From Lentibacillus siamensis (GTDB lineage Bacteria; Bacillota; Bacilli; Bacillales; Amphibacillaceae), in assembly GCF_039522605.1 (NCBI RefSeq), contig NZ_BAAADS010000001.1, positions 1 through 64,000 on the forward strand: 64,000 bases of DNA, given 5' to 3'. Every line of letters begins with the position of its first letter. Positions within the stretch are counted from its first letter, which is position 1. The notes beneath the pieces are model-generated. The model searched no databases. It was given only the letters and a program-made list of their open reading frames with translations, and was not told where the DNA came from. The position numbers were made by a program, and so were the translations under genes. Below, piece by piece: positions 51,729 through 60,462 of this stretch.

Positions 51729-52706
51729 TTATAACCAGTGTAACACAGGAATCTGCAACCTTTCACAATCGACACCTGCTTCGTCAAAAAACTTACCCAA
51801 TCGCCGTTCATAGTCTCCTTGGCGTTCCATGAGATCCTGCATTTCCCGCACGCGCTCGGAGGCGGAGGAACCCGAATTAATATAGCCCTGTTCGATCGCA
51901 TCAAATAAATGAATAGGAAAAATCAGCCGGGCATAGATCAACCGCCAGCTAAACACAGACAATTGCCGTTCCTCCTGGTACTCGTTCAAAAAATCCCTGA
52001 TTTTCTTCATCGGATCATTTACCTGCAGAAGACTGTACCGGATGAATTCAGCCAAATCCCTTGCCGCATGATCATAAACAAGTTCGTGCGTCCAAACAAA
52101 TCCGTCCATAATTTTTCCGGAGTAGCGCCTTAAGCCAATCGTACCCTGATCCACCTCAGAAAACCGCTTTTCTCCCTCACTTTCCTGCATATACTGAATC
52201 GCATTTTCACTAATACCAATTATATAAGGCAGCACATCAGCTAGTAATTGACTCCATTCACCTGGAACTTCCTCCGCATCCAATTTGATTTTATTTTCAA
52301 ATGCTGTTAACTTATCAATCCACAGTTGCTTCCACTGCCCATAACTGGAAATCTCCCTCGGTTCAAATGGATACTCCACTCCTGCCTGATGCAGATTTGC
52401 CAAAGCTTTCCCTTCTGATTTACCATGTCCGGATGCAGCAAACGCAGCTTTCAATACAAGATAATGTTTCCCGTAATAGCGTGTGAACCAATCCCCATTT
52501 AAATTTTGAATTGGATACGCAACTTGTGTATAATTATTCTCAACTAAAAAATATGCCGCTGATGCTTGCTCCATATGTATGATTTCCTTAAAATCAGCTG
52601 AAATGGTAAAATAAAGAAAGTTATCCTGCTTAAAACCCTCCCTTCCATTCATAAAAATATTTTCTTGCGCCTGTATATTATAGTAATCAGCAAGCAATTC
52701 TTTCAT
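51729..52706 (-). CDS. yutH: Spore coat protein YutH (CotS-family kinase fold)
   Basis: A 325-residue protein of the CotS/YutH family, kinase-like proteins of the spore coat. The central GFVWTHELVYDHAARDLAEFIRY segment takes the place of the catalytic loop in this family. GGAGTGG lies before the ATG at 52706; the frame extends to 52814 without a better start. Its presence supports an endospore-forming host. It is divergent from yutG. Confidence 0.85.
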   Translation of the reverse strand: MKELLADYYNIQAQENIFMNGREGFKQDNFLYFTISADFKEIIHMEQASAAYFLVENNYTQVAYPIQNLNGDWFTRYYGKHYLVLKAAFAASGHGKSEGKALANLHQAGVEYPFEPREISSYGQWKQLWIDKLTAFENKIKLDAEEVPGEWSQLLADVLPYIIGISENAIQYMQESEGEKRFSEVDQGTIGLRRYSGKIMDGFVWTHELVYDHAARDLAEFIRYSLLQVNDPMKKIRDFLNEYQEERQLSVFSWRLIYARLIFPIHLFDAIEQGYINSGSSASERVREMQDLMERQGDYERRLGKFFDEAGVDCERLQIPVLHWL

Positions 52707-52796
52707 GGATATCCACTCCATTCGAATAATATCTATATTATATCTATGTATGTACCGGCAGTTTTTTAACATTAAATGAAAGAACAGGTGATAAAA

Positions 52797-53309
52797 ATGG
52801 ATAAAAATACTCAACAGAGTGAACTGGAATTAAAAGCAAGAGAATGGCTGACGAAACGAGGCGTTACACTGCATGATATTGCTGAGTTGGTTTTTTACCT
52901 TCAGGCCAAATATCATGACAATCTGAGTATGGATGATTGCCTGCACAATGTGGACCGTGTATTAACAAAGCGGGAAGTGCAAAACGCCATTCTGACTGGG
53001 ATTCAGCTTGATACACTTGCGGAGAAAAATATGCTTGATCAACCATTGCAACAAACAATTGAAACGGATGAAAGCCTTTATGGAATTGACGAAATAGTAG
53101 CCTTTTCAATCGTAAATGTATATGGCTCGATTGGGTTCACGAATTACGGATACATTGATAAACAAAAACCAGGCATTCTAAAGAAGCTTAACGACAAATC
53201 AACCGGAGAGTGCCACACATTTCTCGATGATATTGTCGGGGCCATTGCAGCTGCCGCATCAAGCAGGCTTGCACATGGTACAGCTGATGTAAAACAATTG
53301 GATGATTAA
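52797..53309 (+). CDS. yutG: Phosphatidylglycerophosphatase A-like protein (YutG)
   Basis: A 170-residue member of the PgpA-like family. The helical N-terminus (ELKAREWLTKRGVTLHDIAELVFYLQ) and the central DEIVAFSIVNVYGSIGFTNYGYIDK segment are typical of YutG. Near the C-terminus CHTFLDDIVGAIAAAASSR carries the acidic pair. Unlike E. coli PgpA it has no clear transmembrane helices. AGGTGA lies before the ATG at 52797; the ATG at 52776 lacks a ribosome site. The substrate is uncertain. Confidence 0.82.
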   Translation: MDKNTQQSELELKAREWLTKRGVTLHDIAELVFYLQAKYHDNLSMDDCLHNVDRVLTKREVQNAILTGIQLDTLAEKNMLDQPLQQTIETDESLYGIDEIVAFSIVNVYGSIGFTNYGYIDKQKPGILKKLNDKSTGECHTFLDDIVGAIAAAASSRLAHGTADVKQLDD

Positions 53310-53311
53310 AT

Positions 53312-53346
53312 GTTATAAAAAAGCTGCTCGATTATGAGCAGCTTTT
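53312..53346. terminator. Bidirectional terminator between yutG and yutF
   Basis: Stem AAAAAAGCTGCTC/GAGCAGCTTTTTT. Confidence 0.88.
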
Positions 53347-54117
53347 TTACATCTTTTCCATCCATTCATATAAGTTTTTTACATAATACGTCGGTTTTTT
53401 GGCCAAATCAGGATAATCAGCAAACGGGGTAACACCGGTAAAAACCATCAGTGTATCGAGTCCCGCATTCATTCCGGCAAGAATGTCGGTATGATAGTTA
53501 TCACCTACCATCAATGTATCGGCCTTGGAAGAACCAAGTGCAGTTAATGCCTGTTCCGTAATTATTTCTTCCGGTTTTCCGATAAAAATTGGATCCGTGC
53601 CCGTGCTAACCGTAATCGCCGAAGTCAGCGCACCATTACCAGGCTCAAGCCCGCGTTCGGTCGGTATCGCCACATCACTGTTGGTCGAGATGAATGATGC
53701 TCCATTCCGAACCGCGATACATGCGATTGACAGCTTCTCATAATTGATATCATGATCAATACCAACTACAACAAAGTCACAATCCTGATCGCTAATACGC
53801 AGTCCTTCCCTCCGAATTGCATGATGAAGTCCTTCTTCACCAATCACAAAACACCGCGCACCTTCTTTTTGCTTCCGGATATATTTGGCCGTCGCCATGC
53901 TCGATGTAAAAACGTGTTCCGGCGACGATTTGATATCCATTTGCTCCAATTTTTCCGAAATCTGCTCCGGCGTTTTGGATGAATTATTCGTTAAAAATAA
54001 ATAGGGAATATCCTTTGAAGCCAGCTTATCCACAAACTCACCAGCTGCTTCAATCCGCTCATTTCCCCTGTACATCGTTCCATCCAAATCAATTAAATAT
54101 GCATTGTATCTCTTCAC
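53347..54117 (-). CDS. yutF: HAD-superfamily IIA phosphatase YutF (NagD type)
   Basis: A 256-residue phosphatase with HAD motif I DLDGTMY (Asp11, Asp13), a Thr-containing motif II FLTNNSSKTPEQ, a Lys in IFIGKPEE and motif IV MVGDNYHTDI with its Asp residues. The IIA cap domain lies in the middle. Substrates of the family are sugar phosphates and nucleoside monophosphates. The GTG start has GAGGTA upstream. It is the gene after yutE on the same strand, with 14 bases between them. Confidence 0.9.
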   Translation of the reverse strand: MKRYNAYLIDLDGTMYRGNERIEAAGEFVDKLASKDIPYLFLTNNSSKTPEQISEKLEQMDIKSSPEHVFTSSMATAKYIRKQKEGARCFVIGEEGLHHAIRREGLRISDQDCDFVVVGIDHDINYEKLSIACIAVRNGASFISTNSDVAIPTERGLEPGNGALTSAITVSTGTDPIFIGKPEEIITEQALTALGSSKADTLMVGDNYHTDILAGMNAGLDTLMVFTGVTPFADYPDLAKKPTYYVKNLYEWMEKM

Positions 54118-54131
54118 TGCAGTACCTCTTT

Positions 54132-54572
54132 CTACTCATTCTTTAAAAATGCATTAGCTACCCCAAATTCATTGTCCAAATATTTTCGGACATAGGTACT
54201 GAATACCATCAGTTTTTCCATGTTGTCCTGCACTGTTTTTTCAAGCAGTTCATGATCAATCGACAAATATTCTTTCACCAGATGCTTGCGCAATAAAATG
54301 ACATCCTTCAGTCCCTTATCATGACTCTCCGGAACCACCATTTCATCCACAAGAATATCAATAATATCCTCATAACTGCCCGGGTCACGCATAATGAACC
54401 CGTCAATCATCATATTTCCAACATCAAGCATCGACTCGATCACCATATGTACCGTGCGTTCCAAGTATAACTTTTCCATTAACGTACTGACCTGATGCTT
54501 TTTCACTTCAGCCAGCAGTTCATTCATATAATCAAGTGTTTCTTCTATTTTCTTTCGATCAACAAAATACAT
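54132..54572 (-). CDS. yutE: DUF86/HepT-like helical protein YutE
   Basis: A 146-residue helical-bundle protein of the DUF86 family, related to the HepT RNase toxins. The segment LLRKHLVKEYLSID (near residue 95) lies where HepT has its RxxxxHxY catalytic motif, but the Arg-His-Tyr pattern is not clean. No MNT-type nucleotidyltransferase antitoxin lies next to it, and the place beside yutF is conserved in B. subtilis, so it is more likely a housekeeping protein than a toxin. GGAGGG precedes the ATG. Confidence 0.8.
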   Translation of the reverse strand: MYFVDRKKIEETLDYMNELLAEVKKHQVSTLMEKLYLERTVHMVIESMLDVGNMMIDGFIMRDPGSYEDIIDILVDEMVVPESHDKGLKDVILLRKHLVKEYLSIDHELLEKTVQDNMEKLMVFSTYVRKYLDNEFGVANAFLKNE

Positions 54573-54661
54573 TTTTCACCCTCCGCATATCTTGCTCATT
54601 TAACTATATCATAAGAACCAGGACATGTTATAGTAAAACAAAATCGCATGGAGTGAATGAA

Positions 54662-54930
54662 ATGGATGAAAAATTCAACATACTGAAAGATGAAACACAT
54701 ACAAAAAAGTCCGCTATATAAGCTTTAAGGGCAGCCTGCAACGCTATGACTTTGCCCTAATGAAGCATGAAGAAAATGCATCCAAGCATGTTGTCATCTA
54801 CTTGCAGAAAAACCGCTTCGGATTTTTGGGTAAGGATGATTTGGATAAGGAAGGCGGAATTGAGCATGTTTTTCATGAGACCGAGATGGTAGCGGATGAG
54901 ATTCGGGAGTTTTTGCGGGGAGTGCTGTGA
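54662..54930 (+). pseudogene. DUF3055-like gene with a -1 frameshift at A AAA AAG
   Basis: From ATG 54662 (GGAGTGA upstream) the frame reads MDEKFNILKDETHTKK and stops 12 bases later. The -1 frame, entered at base 54709, continues VRYISFKGSLQRYDFAL to a TGA at 54928-54930 and gives a complete 89-residue protein that resembles the DUF3055 family. The change lies in the zero-frame heptamer A AAA AAG (54703-54709), a classic slippery site. It is either a programmed frameshift, a one-base deletion in a run of A, or a sequencing error. A good terminator follows. Confidence 0.7.
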
Positions 54931-54936
54931 GAATAC

Positions 54937-54976
54937 AGGGAAGCCGCTGTAATTACGGCTTGCCTGTTTTTTACTT
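54937..54976 (+). terminator. Terminator of the DUF3055-like gene
   Basis: Stem ACAGG-AAGCC/GGCTT-CCTGT with a T run on the plus strand, which suggests the gene upstream is or recently was functional. Confidence 0.82.
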
Positions 54977-54991
54977 TTTTTAATTTGTAAT

Positions 54992-56437
54992 TTATTTGTT
55001 CTTCTTTGTCTCGTTTTCAAATCTTTCCTTTATAGACTTCTTCATTTCCGTAATTTTTTGTTTACTGATTTCTTGTAACGTCACTTCCAGTTCATCTACT
55101 GTTTCATCAATTTTATCAATAACATCATCCACTCTGTCTTTTAGTTCCATTTTTTGATCATGCGTGATAATTCCAATGTCTTTCATCACATTGGCCAATC
55201 TGTTTAGATTATTACTTGTTCCCAGTGTAGTGAAAGACCAGTCATTATGAAGCCCCATAATATCAAAACTATTTTCGACCTCCATATAATCCGCATCATT
55301 CAGAGCATCTTCTTTCCACTCTTCCCATGCCTCCAGCACTTCTTTTGCACGCTGGAATTCCTCCTGCAGTTCTTCTTCATTGTCAGCAGAGGCAAAAATA
55401 CCACCGGACACCTCAGCCATTTTTTCCAATTGCTTTTGCGCTTCAGCATCGGTTTGAAAACCAATAATATTAATAATTGGCTTCGCATTGGAATTCGCCA
55501 ACGATTTTGCCACTTTAACAGGGTCACCACCGCAAGTTTCGATCCCATCACTGACGACATAAATCAAATTGGTATTTTTCTTTGTATCAAACTTACTTAA
55601 TGCTTTTTTTGATTGTTTTAATGCACCAGCAAGCGGCGTCCATCCACTTGGCTGAAATTTATCCAATGCATTCTGAAATTTGCCTTCTTTAAATGAATCA
55701 AATCCATAAACCTGTTCAATCGCATCACATGACATTTCTTTATCACTGTCAGACCCTGTTCCTTTGTGTCCATATACACGTAATGAAACATTTGCTTCCT
55801 CAGGTACCTGCGATAAAAAAGCATTAATTGATTCTTTAGCTACATCCATCCGTGTTCCGCTGCCTGCTGGATTAGCCATACTGCCACTGGAATCCAAAAT
55901 TATTTCGATATTATAATTCTCTTTAAAATGGTATTTTGCATCAGGTAAATCCGGATTTCCAAACGAAGCAAATTCCCATTTTTTAATTGTATCCTGTGGG
56001 TTGGGATAATTTTCTGACACAAGCCAGTACATGAAACGTAAGTATTTTTTATATTCGTTATCTGTAGGATTCTTACTCATTGGGCCTAACTTTTCAAACT
56101 TCTTTTTAATCTTTTGTTCCAAATCGTAAATGCTTTTTTCATCTCCACCAAATGGACCGGCAGTTTGCTTAGCTAGCCCATCAACATCTGTTGGAATCGG
56201 AGATAAATCCTTTAGCTTAACTTTTTCTGTTTGTTCACTTTCAGCGGATTTAACCTCTTTTTCATTCTTGTCATTCGATGCAATACTGTTTTCTTTTTTG
56301 TTCTGATTATCCTCTTTTTCTTCCTGTTTGTCAGTTTCCGATTTTGCATTGTTATTTCCACTGTCGCCACATGCAGCAAGTAATGTAAACAATAAAATTA
56401 CAATCAAGAATACAAACCACTTCTTTTGAACAAACAT
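54992..56437 (-). CDS. Von Willebrand A lipoprotein (paralogue B)
   Basis: A 481-residue lipoprotein (lipobox LLAAC, Cys23). A low-complexity Lys/Glu/Asn linker (about 25-75) leads to an N-terminal helical region shared with paralogue A, then a VWA domain (about 175-340). The metal site is complete: DSSGS, Thr in GWTPLAG and Asp in VSDGIETCGGD. Cys in MSCDA and in ETCGG may form a disulfide. The C-terminus is helical and charged. It is related to B. subtilis YwmC/YwmD. Last gene of a five-gene leftward unit, 36 bases after the membrane protein. No MoxR-type ATPase is nearby. Partner unknown. Confidence 0.85.
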   Translation of the reverse strand: MFVQKKWFVFLIVILLFTLLAACGDSGNNNAKSETDKQEEKEDNQNKKENSIASNDKNEKEVKSAESEQTEKVKLKDLSPIPTDVDGLAKQTAGPFGGDEKSIYDLEQKIKKKFEKLGPMSKNPTDNEYKKYLRFMYWLVSENYPNPQDTIKKWEFASFGNPDLPDAKYHFKENYNIEIILDSSGSMANPAGSGTRMDVAKESINAFLSQVPEEANVSLRVYGHKGTGSDSDKEMSCDAIEQVYGFDSFKEGKFQNALDKFQPSGWTPLAGALKQSKKALSKFDTKKNTNLIYVVSDGIETCGGDPVKVAKSLANSNAKPIINIIGFQTDAEAQKQLEKMAEVSGGIFASADNEEELQEEFQRAKEVLEAWEEWKEDALNDADYMEVENSFDIMGLHNDWSFTTLGTSNNLNRLANVMKDIGIITHDQKMELKDRVDDVIDKIDETVDELEVTLQEISKQKITEMKKSIKERFENETKKNK

Positions 56438-56473
56438 AACCCCTTTCCATCAAATTTCATTAGGTTCATTAAC

Positions 56474-57265
56474 TTATTCCACGTCCCGAAAACGGTAATT
56501 GTATTTATAATAAACAACCCGCTCTTCCGTCGTGAAAGTTGATTGTCTCCAAATGTCACTATGTTCGCTTGTACCTTCTGTTTTGACCATTTTTAATTCA
56601 CCCGGATCCAATTCCATTATTTTTGAATTGATAACCTTCAGCTTTTCCTTGTCTCCATTCTGTGCATGTATCTTGACTTGCACCTCTTTTTTCTGATCGA
56701 GATTATTTCGTATGTAAAACACGTTATCAAATTGCTCATCAATACACCTGATTCTTAAACAATCACTCGTTGACTTCATAAGTACGATTGAGAATTCCTT
56801 ATTTCTTGTGGCATCCTCCATTGTACTTATCGCGTTATTCAAAGTGACAGCATACGATATTTTTTGCCCCAACGGCATGAACCACAGGAAAAAGAAAAGC
56901 ATCGTTCCGCCTATCATGCCAGTTATAACCCATACCACCTTTGGATTATGAAGTGTTTTTGATAAATTATTTCGGCGTGCATATAAAGTGGCAAAAAAAT
57001 TAATGATAGCCATAATAACCACAATTAATCCAACCACAAATAACCCAATAATACTTCCGGTACTATTTTGAAAGAATGCAAGATTATAAGCTTCTGTAAG
57101 ATAAAAATTAATTACAATGCTGCCAACCAAGATCACAATAAAGGAAATCAATGGTCCCTTCCAGTTAACCTTTTGCCTTTTACCGTTTCGAACATCAATC
57201 ATAGACCACACAAACCATATGAAAGGTATTACGTAAACAACAATCACCATTCCGATATAGAGCAC
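56474..57265 (-). CDS. Membrane protein between the two VWA lipoprotein genes
   Basis: A 263-residue protein with four hydrophobic segments in the first 130 residues and a soluble C-terminal domain (about 140-263) rich in beta strands (KKEVQVKIHAQNGDK, STFTTEERVVYYKYNYRF). Two Cys residues (in SDCLRIRCIDE) may pair. GAAGGAGGG lies eight bases before the GTG start. The spacing of 20-33 bases to both VWA genes shows it belongs to the same operon and suggests a complex. I do not recognise the family. Confidence 0.75.
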   Translation of the reverse strand: MLYIGMVIVVYVIPFIWFVWSMIDVRNGKRQKVNWKGPLISFIVILVGSIVINFYLTEAYNLAFFQNSTGSIIGLFVVGLIVVIMAIINFFATLYARRNNLSKTLHNPKVVWVITGMIGGTMLFFFLWFMPLGQKISYAVTLNNAISTMEDATRNKEFSIVLMKSTSDCLRIRCIDEQFDNVFYIRNNLDQKKEVQVKIHAQNGDKEKLKVINSKIMELDPGELKMVKTEGTSEHSDIWRQSTFTTEERVVYYKYNYRFRDVE

Positions 57266-57285
57266 GCAAATAACCCTCCTTCGCC

Positions 57286-58638
57286 TTAATCCTTTGAACG
57301 CTCTTTCTTCATCTCATCAATCATATCACTAGCTTTTTGTTTCTCTTCCTTAATTCGTTTTTCCAGCTTACCTTCTTTCTTCTCGTTGACTTTACCGATT
57401 TTTTCTTCCCTTGCTTCAATCATTTCCCTTACTTTTTCTTCTTTCTCTTCAGATATCTTCTTCAACGAGACCAGTTTCTCCATACCATCCAGCAACAAAG
57501 CATTTTCATCCCTGTTAATCTCACGAAAATCTGCTGCAATTGCATCCAGATCATCATTCATGTGAATGGCATCCCAGGTAAGATCAACACCTTCCATGGC
57601 GCTCCACATGTTGAGTTCTGCTGTCTCGACCGCTTCCTGGATATTATTCTGGGCAACTTCAAAAATATCTGTACCGGAATCAACATTCGTGAAAGATCCA
57701 CCGCCAGCCTCAGCAACTTTATTCAGTTGAGTCTGTGCTTTGTTCCCAACATCAAACCCAATTATATTCACGGCCGTCGCAATGCCTGAATCATGCAACT
57801 GTTTCGCCGCTTGGACTGGATCACCGCCACATGTTTCTTCACCATCACTGATGATGTAGACAACATTTTTCACGTCATCCCCCGCCTTTCCTTTCAGATC
57901 CTTTTTGGCTGCCTTAATTGATGCCGCCAATGGTGTCCAGCCGGCTGGTTTAAATTTAGATAGCGATTTGCCGAATTTTTTCTTATTATATGTATTTAAC
58001 GGATAAACCACTTCTGTACTGCTGCAGGACATTTTCTTGTCTTCCTGACTTCCGGTGCCTTTATGTCCATAGACACGGAGCATTACTTCAGCATCTTTTG
58101 GAAGTTGGGAAACGAATTTTGTCAGCGATTCCTTGGCAGCTTTCATTTTCATCTTCCCACTAACATATGCCCCCATACTACCGCTTGCATCCAGCAATAA
58201 AGCAACATGCAACTTTTTATTTTCCTCTTTTTTCTTGGAATCGTTGCTGCCTTTCGGTGCGCCATCAACCAAAAATGATGGATTAAAATTTTCATATTTC
58301 TTCAAAACCGGACCATAATCTGCTGCCAGATAATGAATTAAGTAATTATACGCTTCATCAACGGTCAAATCTTTTGGCAGTTCCTTCAGCGTTTTTGACC
58401 ATTTTTCCATGTTTTCTTGACTAGATGAATAGAATTTACCGGGCCCCTCATTTACCATTGCTTCCGGCTTGGTTGCAGCTTTAGGTACTTTTGGTTCTTC
58501 CTTCTCTTCTTCTGTCTGTTCTGTTTTTTTATCTTTTTCTTTTTCTTTGGTGGCAGATTGTTCATCAGTTGAGCATCCTGCTAGAATTAGGATGAATACT
58601 GCCAGAATAATAGAAATAAACTTCACTTGTGATCTCAA
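57286..58638 (-). CDS. Von Willebrand A lipoprotein (paralogue A)
   Basis: A 450-residue lipoprotein (lipobox ILAGC, Cys22) followed by a Lys/Glu/Thr linker and a helical region (PKDLTVDEAYNYLIHYLAADY), then a VWA domain (about 140-300) with metal motifs DASGS, Thr in GWTPLAAS and Asp in ISDGEETCGGD. Cys in MSCSS and ETCGG match the positions in paralogue B. The last 80 residues are a highly charged coiled coil of Glu and Lys. The start is a TTG with AAAGGAGG eight bases upstream. It resembles B. subtilis YwmC/YwmD. Confidence 0.86.
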   Translation of the reverse strand: MRSQVKFISIILAVFILILAGCSTDEQSATKEKEKDKKTEQTEEEKEEPKVPKAATKPEAMVNEGPGKFYSSSQENMEKWSKTLKELPKDLTVDEAYNYLIHYLAADYGPVLKKYENFNPSFLVDGAPKGSNDSKKKEENKKLHVALLLDASGSMGAYVSGKMKMKAAKESLTKFVSQLPKDAEVMLRVYGHKGTGSQEDKKMSCSSTEVVYPLNTYNKKKFGKSLSKFKPAGWTPLAASIKAAKKDLKGKAGDDVKNVVYIISDGEETCGGDPVQAAKQLHDSGIATAVNIIGFDVGNKAQTQLNKVAEAGGGSFTNVDSGTDIFEVAQNNIQEAVETAELNMWSAMEGVDLTWDAIHMNDDLDAIAADFREINRDENALLLDGMEKLVSLKKISEEKEEKVREMIEAREEKIGKVNEKKEGKLEKRIKEEKQKASDMIDEMKKERSKD

Positions 58639-58671
58639 AATACTTTCCTCCTTTTATGTAGCAATTAAACT

Positions 58672-59682
58672 TCAATTCAATTTAACCTTTAAAAAAGCTT
58701 TCTTTTCACCCACACTATTTTTTTCAACTAGTTTACCTGTCATTTTCTGACCACTCTCACCATATTTATCTACAATATTATCCCAGCTGTAAGGGGATGG
58801 AGCGAATTTTAGACGAACGGTATAATTGCTTAATTTTTTGATATCTGACGGATTTTCTATCTGTACCCGAAAAGAGCCATCAGGATTAACACGCACCTTA
58901 TCACCAGATCCGGATAACGATCCTTCTGGGGTTAATACCGATATATCCAACTGACTACCCTCAATTAAATTGCTTTTCCCCTTGATAAAAACAAACTTCT
59001 TGTTATATCTAACATCAGCTTCCATTCGAATGTTCGTATTCCCATAATCATCAGGCTTTTCCCAGTCCGGCTTCACAATTTCAGTTGTTGCAGATCCATT
59101 CTCTTTCAAAGGCATATAAAGAGTGGTGCTCGCCTGTCTGCTCACCTTTTCATTAATAGCATAAAGTCGAACAAAAGAACCTTTAAGTTTTTTACCAAAT
59201 TCCCCATATTTCCTTTTAATTGATTCTGAAGTTTGATCTTCGGGCCGAAACCTGATTTTTACATTCAATCCATATTCGTATTCTTCTGGAATCTCAGTTT
59301 CATAAACAAAAGAACCATCCTGTCTTACTTCCGTCGGCCCCGAAGTACCCATCAACGTTACGCTTGTCAGAGCCATTGGATTCACGAATACGGATGCACC
59401 AGCGGGAAGATTCGTCTTGCCTTCCACCGTAAGATGATGATCTGAATATGTCACTGACCCACCAAATTGAACGTTCAACGGACCTTTTGTTTCTATTGGT
59501 TTTTTATCTTTTTCACTTTGCTCTTGCGTCTCAGTTGAACCACTTGTTTCTTTGGATTTGTTTGCTTTTCCGGCATTCTCATTACTGCACCCGGAAAACA
59601 TAAGCGTTAATGTAATAATTGAAACAGTAAAAATCCTATTTTTTTCAAAGCTATACCTCCGCATACCGCATCGTTTTGACAT
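58672..59682 (-). CDS. Lipoprotein with two copies of a beta-rich domain
   Basis: A 336-residue protein with a lipobox-like MFSGC (Cys32), a Lys/Glu/Thr linker and two related domains of about 105 residues. Domain 1 (about 72-180) shares with domain 2 (about 215-320) the order V-GK-NL, then a loop, DGSF, a strand with xFxP, and KYGExGxKxxG before a final strand (IKRKYGEFGKKLKG and IVDKYGESGQKMTG). I do not recognise the domain. The GCGGAGG near codon 8 does not precede an in-frame start, so I use the ATG at 59682. It is 33 bases upstream of VWA paralogue A. Confidence 0.78.
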   Translation of the reverse strand: MSKRCGMRRYSFEKNRIFTVSIITLTLMFSGCSNENAGKANKSKETSGSTETQEQSEKDKKPIETKGPLNVQFGGSVTYSDHHLTVEGKTNLPAGASVFVNPMALTSVTLMGTSGPTEVRQDGSFVYETEIPEEYEYGLNVKIRFRPEDQTSESIKRKYGEFGKKLKGSFVRLYAINEKVSRQASTTLYMPLKENGSATTEIVKPDWEKPDDYGNTNIRMEADVRYNKKFVFIKGKSNLIEGSQLDISVLTPEGSLSGSGDKVRVNPDGSFRVQIENPSDIKKLSNYTVRLKFAPSPYSWDNIVDKYGESGQKMTGKLVEKNSVGEKKAFLKVKLN

Positions 59683-59711
59683 TTAGATCCCGTCTTTCTT
59701 TAAGTAAAAAA

Positions 59712-60414
59712 TTATATTAACTCTAACTTCCTGAAATCACTTTGAACCTCCACATTTTTCAGTATTTCAAACCACTTTTTCCGGCGTTTTTCATTCATCG
59801 GAAATTCATCCTTGATAACGTAATGGAGAATCCAAATTCCATCCTCACCAAGGAATAATCTTTCAAGTTCATGCTGATCATTCCAGCCCTTTGCATCAGT
59901 AACCATAAATTCAAAAAATGTTTCCTGTTTACTCGCTTGCAAGTAATTCACTTTCATGTTTCCATTTCCGTTTTTCACTTGTTTATTAAGATATTGCATA
60001 AGTGCTTCTGCATATTTCTTGGAAGATGAAAACAGTGTGGTTTTGTACGAAAAATACTGAACTGTAATCAATTCTATCCAGTTTTGAACTGTTTCACCAT
60101 TGTGCACAAATTCAAATATAAGCCTTTCTTTACCTAATTTGCTGTAACCAACTTCCCACCTTTCATTCATTTTTAAAAATGGCAGTTTAATATTTTTTAA
60201 TACGGTTTTGCCTTGTAAATCAGGCTTTTTATCTTTTGGTTTTTGCTGGTCTTTCTGTTGATCCTGATGTCTTCTCTGTCTTACCTTCCAAATATTTGTC
60301 CATGGTTTTATCAACCCATGGATCGAAGTGTTTTTTCTCAGCGTTTAATCCCTTTTCCTTATTTTTGAACAATTGCCTATTATATTCCTTCAGAGTTGTA
60401 CGACGCTTTTCAAA
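59712..60414 (-). pseudogene. First gene of the VWA operon, 5' part in a shifted frame
   Basis: The main frame (from ATG 60314) encodes about 200 residues, with no signal peptide and a C-terminal part of strands and charged helices (HELERLFLGEDGIWILHYVI). Upstream, a second frame (60414-60229) reads FEKRRTTLKEYNRQLF and then FDPWVDKTMDKYLEGKTEK, which looks like real coding sequence for the missing N-terminus, and the frames overlap at 60229-60314. No start with a good ribosome site serves either frame. The gene therefore looks frameshifted and truncated at its 5' end. It could also be a live gene using a weak start. Confidence 0.6.
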
Positions 60415-60462
60415 CTAATTAGTTAATTCAACACCCTGTCATAAGGCTGTTTTTAAAGGTTA

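Noticed and set aside
54132..54572. YutE as a HepT toxin
   Set aside because: No MNT antitoxin gene adjoins it, the catalytic motif is not clean, and the position beside yutF is conserved.
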